A stretch of 28,818 nt of DNA from Anaerolineaceae bacterium UBA4775 (GTDB taxonomy: Bacteria; Chloroflexota; Anaerolineae; Anaerolineales; Anaerolineaceae). Made by a program: the position numbers and the translations under genes. The stretch spans positions 1 through 28,818 of the forward strand of contig DHHJ01000014.1 of NCBI GenBank assembly GCA_002403205.1, read 5' to 3'. Under the pieces are notes generated by a model. It saw nothing but the letters and a program-made list of their open reading frames with translations. It made no database searches and was not told where the DNA came from. Positions 23,416 through 28,818 of this stretch are shown here, in pieces (position 1 is the first letter of the stretch; each line of letters opens with the position of its first letter).

Positions 23416-23446
23416 TTTTGCCTCCATTTATAAGTAGGTTGAACAA

Positions 23447-23475
23447 ATTATACTTGATGCCGGTGTAGATTGTGC
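23447..23475 (-). promoter_or_regulatory. Candidate hpf promoter within the end of comF
   Basis: On the minus strand TGCACA, 18 nt, then TATAAT (23452-23447) matches a sigma-70 promoter with a 4/6 -35 and a perfect -10. The -10 includes the comF stop codon. Starvation control of hpf separate from comF would make sense. Confidence 0.5.
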
Positions 23476-24200
23476 AGACCCGCGCGCAGGGCAAATCGGC
23501 CGAGGGTCAGGCAGTAGACCGCATCTGCCCCAGCCTCTCGCAAGGCACCCGCACTGGTCTCCATTGTTGACCCGGTCGTCATCACATCATCGACGATCAA
23601 AACCTTTCTTCCAGCAACAACCTCGGTACTGGCTGTAAAAGCCCCGGCCACATTTCGGCGGCGTGCCTCTCCTGAAAGGCCAACCTGGCTGGGTGTATCC
23701 CTCGTGCGCATAATCCCATAGGGGTGATAACGCACCCCCAAATGGGCTGCCAACGGTCTTGCCAGGCAGGCTGCCTGGTTGAACCCCCGCTGTGCCATTC
23801 GTTGAGCACTGAGGGGCACTGGCATTACCAGGTCAGGCGCCCACCCCGCTTCCCGCACCAAGCTAGCCAGCATACCTGAAAAATACTCTCCCAGTCCCTG
23901 ATTGTGCTGATATTTAAGCGCATGGACACAATCTCTGATAACCCCCTCATAGTACGCCAGGTTGCGCATGGCCGTGTAGGGCGGCAGGCTGACCTGGCAG
24001 GGTTTACATCGCTCTGCCGCACCTCGCGTCGGTTCACCGCACAGGGCACAGCGTTTTCCTCGAATAAACCTGATTTTTGCCTGGCATTCCGGACACAGCC
24101 GATAGCCGGGTTCTCCACAACTGGCACAATCGGGCGGGTAGATCCAATCCAACGACCTCCACAAACCGCTATTGATCAGTTCTCCCAGTCGGATCTTCAC
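23448..24200 (-). CDS. comF: ComF-family phosphoribosyltransferase-like protein
   Basis: The 250-residue protein has an N-terminal zinc-ribbon region with CASCGEPGYRLCPEC and CALCGEP plus CKPC (residues about 25-70), then a phosphoribosyltransferase domain with ALKYQHNQGLGEYF, PVPLSAQRMAQRGFNQA and the PRPP motif VLIVDDVMTTGST near 200. ComFC proteins help natural DNA uptake, probably with a helicase (ComFA), though the exact step is unclear. No comFA is in the window. The start is GTG at 24200, with AAAGGTGAT about 8 nt upstream. It is followed by hpf and preceded by a small pilin-like gene. Confidence 0.92.
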   Translation of the reverse strand: MKIRLGELINSGLWRSLDWIYPPDCASCGEPGYRLCPECQAKIRFIRGKRCALCGEPTRGAAERCKPCQVSLPPYTAMRNLAYYEGVIRDCVHALKYQHNQGLGEYFSGMLASLVREAGWAPDLVMPVPLSAQRMAQRGFNQAACLARPLAAHLGVRYHPYGIMRTRDTPSQVGLSGEARRRNVAGAFTASTEVVAGRKVLIVDDVMTTGSTMETSAGALREAGADAVYCLTLGRFALRAGLHNLHRHQV

Positions 24201-24243
24201 TGCCAGATATCACCTTTCGATGATTATGCTGATTGGGCAGATG

Positions 24244-24393
24244 CTATTGTAAAGATTGAATAAAATCCTGCCAAAGATTTGTCAGGGCTGGTTGCAGCAA
24301 CAGAAAAATGGTCACAAGAATCAATATCGCTAAAATGACAATCAGGATCACTTCGACCCACCCCTCCCCCCTCTCAATGGGCAATTTTTCCAT
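24244..24393 (-). CDS. 49-residue membrane microprotein with Flp/TadE-pilin-like N-terminus
   Basis: This short frame has an excellent ribosome site, GGAGGTTGT, just before ATG at 24393. The product opens MEKLPIERGEGWVEVILI and continues as one hydrophobic helix of about 22 residues, then a short polar tail ending in SLQ. The RGEGWVEV segment resembles type IVb pilins and TadE proteins (RGQxxVEY), with Glu at position +5 after a Gly that could be the prepilin cleavage site. It could be a tiny pilin-like subunit or only a small membrane protein. It lies 43 nt before comF on the same strand, behind a TATAAT at 24428-24423, and may be the first gene of that unit. Confidence 0.7.
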   Translation of the reverse strand: MEKLPIERGEGWVEVILIVILAILILVTIFLLLQPALTNLWQDFIQSLQ

Positions 24394-24422
24394 ACAACCT
24401 CCAAAAAGCTGTGCTTGCTCCT

Positions 24423-24428
24423 ATTATA
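24423..24428 (-). promoter_or_regulatory. Candidate -10 box for the microprotein-comF-hpf unit
   Basis: TATAAT reads on the minus strand 30 nt before the microprotein start. The -35 region (TAGCTT at a 17-nt spacing) is poor. Confidence 0.45.
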
Positions 24429-24458
24429 TACCATGTATGAATTGGAAGCTAAAGGGGT

Positions 24459-24540
24459 TTGAGTTAGGTATTAGTTGAGAAGGGATTAGTTGATTAGTTA
24501 TTAGTCGATTGGTTAATAGTTGATTAGGAATTAGGTAGGT
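24459..24540. repeat. Degenerate 7/8-bp repeat tract, ATTAGTT/GATTAGG type
   Basis: About ten loosely repeated units such as ATTAGTT, GATTAGT, ATTAGTC and AATTAGG follow one another. No open frame or promoter is seen. The pattern looks like short tandemly repeated spacer DNA. Confidence 0.7.
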
Positions 24541-24641
24541 ACCAAAGCCGGAATAAAATTAAAAGCGGTGTAGTACACCAAGACATCTGTTTTATCAATT
24601 TTTCTTTAAACACCTTTTATGACTGGTCACCAAGTAACCAA

Positions 24642-24698
24642 TACCTCATACCTCATACCTCATACCTCATGCCCAATACCTCATTCCCAATTCCCCAA
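24642..24698. repeat. Tandem 7-bp repeat, TACCTCA with TTCCCAA variants
   Basis: Four exact TACCTCA units (24642-24669) are followed by TGCCCAA, TACCTCA, TTCCCAA and TTCCCCAA. Read on the other strand the units are TGAGGTA and TTGGGAA, similar in style to the nearby ATTAGTT tract. It lies just before the MATE-like gene. The bases between the two tracts (24541-24641) show no gene. Confidence 0.85.
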
Positions 24699-24739
24699 CG
24701 TGGTATACTTCTCCAACACATTTGATGATTATCTAACTC

Positions 24740-26083
24740 ATGAGGCCAAAGACATTGAACGCAACACAAAAAATCACGCCTGACCAGCTGACCATTAAAA
24801 AGGTTTTGATTACCTGGCTGCCACTCGCCGCGAGCTGGCTGTTGATGAGCATCGAGCTGCCTACGATCAATGCCATCATCGCTAGGCTGCCCAATGCAGA
24901 AGTCAACCTGGCAGCCTATGGTGGTGTGGTCTTCCCGATTGCCCTCACCATTGAAGCGCCGGTGATCATGCTCCTGGCTGCTTCCACAGCCCTCAGCCGT
25001 GACTGGCACTCCTACCAGACGCTCAAGAAGATCACCCTGTGGATGGGCATCATCTTAGTGGCTGTGCACCTGTTGGTCGCGGTCACACCCCTGTATGACT
25101 TCATTGTCAATGTGATCTTGCAGGTACCGGAGGAGGTTGTTGAACCTGGTCGGGTAGGTTTGCTGTACATGACACCGTGGACCATTGCCATCGCCTATCG
25201 CCGCTTCCAGCAGGGGACGATGATCCGCTTCGGCAACTCGAAGATGGTCGGTGAAACCACCGCCATCCGCCTGATGGTGGATGTGATCGTGCTGGCGATC
25301 GGTTTCTCATTGGGGTCGATCCCTGGTGCCGCCCTGGCCGGCCTGACCCAGGGCATCTCGGTCAGCGCTGAAGCTGTCTACGCCGGACTGCGCATCCGCA
25401 AGATCCGTCATCAAATCAAAGAGGCCCCGCCCGCCGAAAATCCACTCACCCTGAAACGCTTTTTCGCCTTCTACATCCCCTTAGCCCTGACCTCCTCCCT
25501 GTGGCTGCTGTGGATGCCCCTGATCAGCGGCACCGTTTCACGCATGCCCAGCCCCCTCGAATCCCTGGCCGTCTGGTCGGTGGTGACCGGGCTGATCTTC
25601 ATGTTCCGCACGCCTGGCGTGGCTTACAACGAAGCCGTGGTCGCCCTGCTCGAAGAACCCTGCGCCTACCCCGTCCTGCGCAAATTTGCCCGTACAACCG
25701 CATTTGTGACCGCCGGGCTGGCAGGAATCGTGGTAGCCACCCCATTGGCCAACCTGTGGTTCACTGTCGTCGCCAACCTGCCGCCAGACCGGGCAACCAC
25801 CGCCCGCACCACCCTCGCCATCGCCATCCCCATCTCCATCTTCAGCGTTTATGTTCACTTCTTCCAGGGGGTCATTGTCCAGCAAGAGAAGACGCGCCCC
25901 GTGGCCGAGGCCACCGTGGTGTTCTTGCTGGCGCTGGGGGCTGCGCTGATCAGCGGCATGGTGGCCGAGGTCTACAAAGGCGTCTATGTGGCTGCAGCCG
26001 GTTACACCTTTGCCCACCTCGCCCAGGGGCTGTGGCTGATGCTGCGCAGCCGGAGACAGCGCCAAACCTTAAGCGCATGTTAG
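24740..26083 (+). CDS. Multi-pass membrane protein, MATE/ANKH-like
   Basis: The 447-residue protein has about 11-12 hydrophobic segments and two similar halves. It has LPLAASWLLMSIELPTINAIIARLP near residue 27 and RFFAFYIPLALTSSLWLLWMPLI near 240, each opening a six-helix half as in the MOP (MATE and ANKH) superfamily. NLAAYGGVVFPIALTIEAPVIML is the usual first-half loop. It probably exports a small molecule in exchange for ions, but the substrate is unknown. No Shine-Dalgarno precedes ATG at 24740. TATACT at 24704-24709 would give a short leader, so translation without an SD is possible. A hairpin follows the stop. Confidence 0.7.
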   Translation: MRPKTLNATQKITPDQLTIKKVLITWLPLAASWLLMSIELPTINAIIARLPNAEVNLAAYGGVVFPIALTIEAPVIMLLAASTALSRDWHSYQTLKKITLWMGIILVAVHLLVAVTPLYDFIVNVILQVPEEVVEPGRVGLLYMTPWTIAIAYRRFQQGTMIRFGNSKMVGETTAIRLMVDVIVLAIGFSLGSIPGAALAGLTQGISVSAEAVYAGLRIRKIRHQIKEAPPAENPLTLKRFFAFYIPLALTSSLWLLWMPLISGTVSRMPSPLESLAVWSVVTGLIFMFRTPGVAYNEAVVALLEEPCAYPVLRKFARTTAFVTAGLAGIVVATPLANLWFTVVANLPPDRATTARTTLAIAIPISIFSVYVHFFQGVIVQQEKTRPVAEATVVFLLALGAALISGMVAEVYKGVYVAAAGYTFAHLAQGLWLMLRSRRQRQTLSAC

Positions 26084-26109
26084 TGTTAATGCGTTAGCAC
26101 GTAACATGC
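26075..26109 (+). terminator. Hairpin at the end of the MATE-like gene
   Basis: GCATGTTA-GTG pairs with CAC-g-TAACATGC (one bulge, 12-nt loop). The stem includes the stop codon. No T-run follows, so termination is uncertain; it lies between convergent genes. Confidence 0.4.
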
Positions 26110-26210
26110 CCCGCTCCTTTGCCATGGTGTGATTAGGTTGAAGATTATAAATTTCGACCCCCCTTAACTAATGCAACACAGGTGATTAACCTCAACAAAG
26201 AAGAGACCGG

Positions 26211-26294
26211 CAAGCAAAATTCTTACATCTGCCGGTGCAGTAACCCCTCTGTCAAGCAAAATTCTTACATCTGCCGGTGCAGTAACCCCTCTGT
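26211..26294. repeat. Perfect 42-bp tandem duplication at the 3' end of the polyprenyl synthase gene
   Basis: Bases 26211-26252 and 26253-26294 are identical. The inner copy encodes the last nine residues and stop of the synthase; the outer copy repeats them, in the same frame, just beyond the stop. An exact copy suggests a recent slip or unequal exchange. Confidence 0.95.
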
Positions 26295-27284
26295 TAAAGC
26301 CTTCAAAGCATCCGCGTCCGCATTCCCCCCAGAAAACAATTCAGCCAAAGCGTCAAACGCCTGGCGGGTAAATTCGGCCGCCTCCGCCCTGACATACGCC
26401 TGTGCCCCGCACGCCTGCAGCAGATCGGCCATCGCCGTGACCTGCTCGGGTTCAGGATTTTCCACACGCCATAGTGCGCGAAAAGCCTCACTCTCGCGTA
26501 AGCCGAACAAAATCGGGAGGGTCTTTTTACGTGCCAGCAGATCGCCCGCCGCGGACTTGCCCGTCACGGCCGGGTCACCCCAAATACCCAGGAGGTCATC
26601 CTGGACCTGGAAGGCCATCCCCAGGTTCTCACCATACACGCTAAGCTGCCTGATGACCGTATCCCCCGCACCGGCCGCCAGGCCGCCGACACCTGTGCTG
26701 AAAGCGAGCAGCTCCGCCGTCTTATCCCGGATCATATCCAGGTAAGTCTCCAGCTCGACCTCCTCTTCCTTCTCGAAGGCCATATCGAGGTACTGCCCCC
26801 GGGTAAGCCGTAGGCAGACCTGGTTCAGCTCCTGCGCTGCCCTGACGGCAACCACAGAACCGCAGGTCGCATCCAGGCCCAGCAGCGCCTGTTGCGCAAT
26901 GCTGAGCAGCGTATCCCCGGCATTGATCGCCTGGGGGACGCCCCACCGGGTCCACACCGTCGGGTGCCCATGACGTGTGGTTGATCCGTCCTGAATGTCG
27001 TCGTGGATCAGGGTGAAGTTGTGGAAGAACTCGATCCCCAGGGCAGCTGGCATTGCCCGGGCGTGATCCCCTCCGCAAGCGCCAGCGCACAGCAGCGTTA
27101 GCACTGGCCTCAGGCGTTTCCCCCCGCCCAGATCATCTTCCCAACCCATGTGGTAGGAGATCATTTCTCTCAACTCAGCGCTGCGCCCAAAAGTCAGCGA
27201 TCGAAGATACTTTTTTAATTGAGATTCAATTTCAACGACCAGGGAGCCCAATTTGCCGTCAAGATCCATGCGCTCAATCCTCAT
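26265..27284 (-). CDS. Polyprenyl diphosphate synthase (probably geranylgeranyl or longer chain)
   Basis: The protein of about 339 residues has the trans-prenyltransferase motifs: GGGKRLRP (53-60), first aspartate motif LIHDDIQD (95-99) followed by RHGHPTVW, and second FQVQDDLLGIWGD (229-237). The first motif has DDxxD without the two-residue insert of bacterial farnesyl synthases, and Phe90 lies five residues before it, which resembles archaeal-type geranylgeranyl synthases; the product length is still an inference. It condenses IPP with allylic diphosphates. ATG at 27284 overlaps the isomerase gene by 11 nt; ATG at 27269, 9 nt after GAGG, is an alternative. The last codons and stop are tandemly duplicated. 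Confidence 0.92.
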   Translation of the reverse strand: MRIERMDLDGKLGSLVVEIESQLKKYLRSLTFGRSAELREMISYHMGWEDDLGGGKRLRPVLTLLCAGACGGDHARAMPAALGIEFFHNFTLIHDDIQDGSTTRHGHPTVWTRWGVPQAINAGDTLLSIAQQALLGLDATCGSVVAVRAAQELNQVCLRLTRGQYLDMAFEKEEEVELETYLDMIRDKTAELLAFSTGVGGLAAGAGDTVIRQLSVYGENLGMAFQVQDDLLGIWGDPAVTGKSAAGDLLARKKTLPILFGLRESEAFRALWRVENPEPEQVTAMADLLQACGAQAYVRAEAAEFTRQAFDALAELFSGGNADADALKALTEGLLHRQM

Positions 27285-28314
27285 GCGGGTTGGGTGTGAG
27301 CTTATCCGGAGTCAGCTCTGCCAGGGTGCGTGCCCCGCAGGCAAACATGGCAATCCGCACCTGTTCGGTGATCATCCGCATCACATTGACCGCCGTATCA
27401 GCGCCCTGGTCAGCGGCTTTCAACATGGGCCTTGCCATGCCGCCCAGGCTGGCACCCAGGGCCAGGCACTTGACAATCTCCACCCCGGTGCGCAGACCAC
27501 CCGAGGCAAACACCGGCCGGTCAGGGAAAGCCGCTCGCACCGCCAACAGTGACTCGGCTGTGGGAATACCCCAGCCGGAAAAGGCAGCCGCTGTCCCTGC
27601 CCGGTACGGGTCGGGATTACGGTGCATCTCCACCTGCGACCACGAGGTGCCCCCGGCTCCGGCCACATCCAGTGCGTCGACGCCTGCCGCATACAGCAAG
27701 CCCGCCGCCCTGGCCGAGAGCCCCCAGCCGACCTCCTTGACGATCAGCGGCACGCCCAATCTGGCCTTCACATCAGCGATCTTGTCCACCAGGCCGCGAA
27801 AATTCGTCTGCCCCTCGGGCTGCAAGGCTTCCTGCAGCGGGTTGAGGTGCAATACCAGCGCATCGGCCCCGATCATCTCCACCGCCCGCCGACACGCCTC
27901 AACGCCGGATCCCTCGTTAAGCTGCACCGCGCCCAGGTTGGCAAACAGCAGCACATCAGGCGCATGCCGGCGCACCTGGAAGGTCTCCGCCAGGGTGGGA
28001 TCTTCGATCGCCGCCCGCTGCGACCCGACACCCAAAGCCAGCCCGACAGCTTGGGCAGCCACAGCCAGGTTACGGTTGATCCGGGCGGCCTGCTCTGTAC
28101 CGCCTGTCATCGACGAGACCAGGATAGGAGCGTGCACATCCACACCGAACAAGGTCTGCCCGGTCTCCACCTCCGCCAGGCTGATCTCAGGCAGCGCCTG
28201 GTGGATCAGACGAAAGCGCTCCAGGCCATTCGTCAGCGCCGAGGCGACATCCTCCTCGAGATTGATGCGGATATGTTCGTCTTTACGTTCAGTGATATGC
28301 GTGTCTTTTTTCAT
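27274..28314 (-). CDS. fni: Type 2 isopentenyl-diphosphate delta-isomerase
   Basis: The 346-residue FMN-dependent isomerase begins with the family motif TERKDEHIRI (R10, K11, H14) and continues with ILVSSMTGGTEQAARINRNLA, LALGVGSQRAAIEDP, LHLNPLQEALQPEGQTNF, IVKEVGWGLS, DVAGAGGTSW and VFASGGLRTGVEIVKCLALGA, the FMN phosphate site. It interconverts IPP and DMAPP and so supplies the starter for the adjacent synthase. The start has no strong ribosome site. The 95-nt divergent region shared with acpP holds TATAAT at 28389-28384 that could belong to it. Confidence 0.96.
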   Translation of the reverse strand: MKKDTHITERKDEHIRINLEEDVASALTNGLERFRLIHQALPEISLAEVETGQTLFGVDVHAPILVSSMTGGTEQAARINRNLAVAAQAVGLALGVGSQRAAIEDPTLAETFQVRRHAPDVLLFANLGAVQLNEGSGVEACRRAVEMIGADALVLHLNPLQEALQPEGQTNFRGLVDKIADVKARLGVPLIVKEVGWGLSARAAGLLYAAGVDALDVAGAGGTSWSQVEMHRNPDPYRAGTAAAFSGWGIPTAESLLAVRAAFPDRPVFASGGLRTGVEIVKCLALGASLGGMARPMLKAADQGADTAVNVMRMITEQVRIAMFACGARTLAELTPDKLTPNPHED

Positions 28315-28348
28315 TGCCGGGTGTTAAGTAGTGCAATGCAGTTCATCC

Positions 28349-28376
28349 TTGACAGTTCGCCAAGGCTTGTTAGAAT
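28349..28376 (+). promoter_or_regulatory. Sigma-70-like promoter of the acyl carrier protein gene
   Basis: A perfect TTGACA (28349-28354), 16 nt, then TAGAAT (28371-28376) with TG one base upstream (extended -10). The leader would be about 27 nt, ending in AGGAGG 6 nt before the ATG. Confidence 0.85.
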
Positions 28377-28409
28377 TTTAACTATTATAAACCAGATAGG
28401 AGGCATTTC

Positions 28410-28643
28410 ATGTCCGACACACTACAACAGGTCAAAGAGGTCATCGCGGATGTGCTCAAGATCGATGTGGATAATGTTACCCTTGAGACCCGCTTCATTG
28501 AAGATTTGAAGGCTGATTCGATGGATCAGTTCTTCCTGATTGACGGGTTCTGCGAAAAATTCGACATCAACATTTCCGACGACGAAGCACGCAGCATCCA
28601 GACCGTCCAGGATGCCATCACGTATATCGAAAGTAAACAGTAA
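28410..28643 (+). CDS. acpP: Acyl carrier protein
   Basis: The 77-residue acidic protein matches acyl carrier proteins in length and shape. The 4'-phosphopantetheine attachment site is S37 in LKADSMDQ, where most ACPs have GADSLD. Helix 2 continues QFFLIDGFCEKFDINISDDEA instead of the common VELVMALEEEF, so the face that meets partner enzymes differs and contains a cysteine. It may be the fatty-acid ACP of this organism or a specialised one; no fatty-acid genes are visible. It has its own strong promoter and a terminator. Confidence 0.88.
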   Translation: MSDTLQQVKEVIADVLKIDVDNVTLETRFIEDLKADSMDQFFLIDGFCEKFDINISDDEARSIQTVQDAITYIESKQ

Positions 28644-28680
28644 TTGGAAGTAGGCAATAGGAATTTGTAATTAGGGATTA
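28644..28680. repeat. Short A/T-rich spacer repeat, AATTAGG type
   Basis: Loose units such as AATTGGA, AATAGGA and AATTAGG directly after the acpP stop resemble the tract at 24459-24540, suggesting the same kind of spacer sequence at two sites. Confidence 0.5.
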
Positions 28681-28681
28681 G

Positions 28682-28737
28682 GGGCACGGCTGGGCTGACT
28701 CATGCAGATAGTGATTCAGCCTAACGCTGCCCTTTTT
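28682..28737 (+). terminator. Terminator downstream of acpP
   Basis: Outer stem GGGCA (28682-28686) with TGCCC (28728-28732) and inner stem GGCTGA (28693-28698) with TCAGCC (28716-28721), followed at once by TTTTT. The internal loop weakens it, but position and T-run are right. Confidence 0.65.
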
Positions 28738-28775
28738 GTCTTCACGTGCCCTTACGGTGGATACGTACCTCTCAA

Positions 28776-28812
28776 TGTCATCGCGAGCCCTCACACAGGG
28801 CGTGGCGACCAC
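28776..28812. repeat. REP-like palindromic intergenic element
   Basis: TCGCGAGCCCT (28781-28791) and AGGGCGTGGCGA (28797-28808) form a near-perfect stem. The sequence resembles the GTCATTGCGAG...GGCAATC type of dispersed intergenic repeat found in many bacteria. The element may continue past the window end. Confidence 0.55.
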
Positions 28813-28818
28813 TTCTCC

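Noticed and set aside
24642..24698. Possible CRISPR array
   Set aside because: Units are 7 bp with no spacers, and no cas gene is present.
25501..26097. Open frame of about 198 codons inside the MATE-like gene, same strand, other frame
   Set aside because: Arg/His/Gly/Pro-rich translation without hydrophobic pattern; the membrane-protein frame is the convincing one.
26211..26294. Insertion-sequence ends or attachment sites
   Set aside because: Two adjacent exact copies without a transposase or inverted termini are a simple tandem duplication.
27053..28327. Long plus-strand frame of 424 codons opposite the isoprenoid genes
   Set aside because: Both minus-strand genes have complete catalytic motifs; the plus frame is Ser/Ala/Arg/Pro-rich with no recognisable domain.
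1..28818. tRNA, rRNA, prophage or transposase genes
   Set aside because: None could be recognised in either strand.

Overview
The window looks like the chromosome of a free-living bacterium. Genes are tightly packed, start codons often overlap the previous stop as ATGA, and Shine-Dalgarno sequences are clear. Heptad-type spacer repeats, an isoprenoid pair made of type 2 IPP isomerase and a polyprenyl synthase, and the overall gene style fit a Chloroflexota member (Anaerolineae-like). That placement is inference: no rRNA or other marker gene lies in the window.

Region 1 (about 1-15035, minus strand) is a large catabolic gene cluster, read from right to left. It starts with a BMP-family lipoprotein binding protein, an ABC ATPase and two permeases of the nucleoside-importer type. 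Then come an ADP-ribosylglycohydrolase-family protein, an MTA/SAH-deaminase-like amidohydrolase, a TrpF-like barrel that lacks the catalytic cysteine, two PfkB kinases, a YjbQ-family protein and two tandem nucleoside hydrolases. After a 137-nt gap follow a two-domain SIS protein and a BtpA-family barrel, and finally a third PfkB kinase cut by the window edge. A second ADP-ribosylglycohydrolase-family gene (15407-16768, plus) is divergent from the cluster and shares a 370-nt control region with it. I read this as uptake and stepwise breakdown of a nucleoside or ADP-ribose-like compound. Several enzymes carry changes in active-site residues, so the substrate may be unusual. This is the best candidate for an undescribed pathway.

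Region 2 (17031-22735) holds a TlpA/ResA-like thioredoxin, an unusual fusion of a degenerate Lgt-like membrane domain to a FolK domain, a FolM/PTR1-like pteridine reductase, an SDR oxidoreductase, a family 4 glycosyltransferase, FolB and FolE. Four pterin/folate genes (folK, folM-like, folB, folE) lie within about 5 kb.

Region 3 (22797-24393, minus) is a microprotein-comF-hpf unit. The first gene encodes a 49-residue membrane protein with a Flp/TadE-pilin-like N-terminus. The unit ends at a good terminator hairpin.

Region 4 (24394-28818) starts with an intergenic stretch full of degenerate 7-bp repeats. It continues with a MATE/ANKH-like membrane protein, a polyprenyl diphosphate synthase whose 3' end is tandemly duplicated (42 bp), a type 2 isopentenyl diphosphate isomerase, and a divergent acyl carrier protein with a strong promoter and terminator. 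The window ends in a REP-like palindrome.
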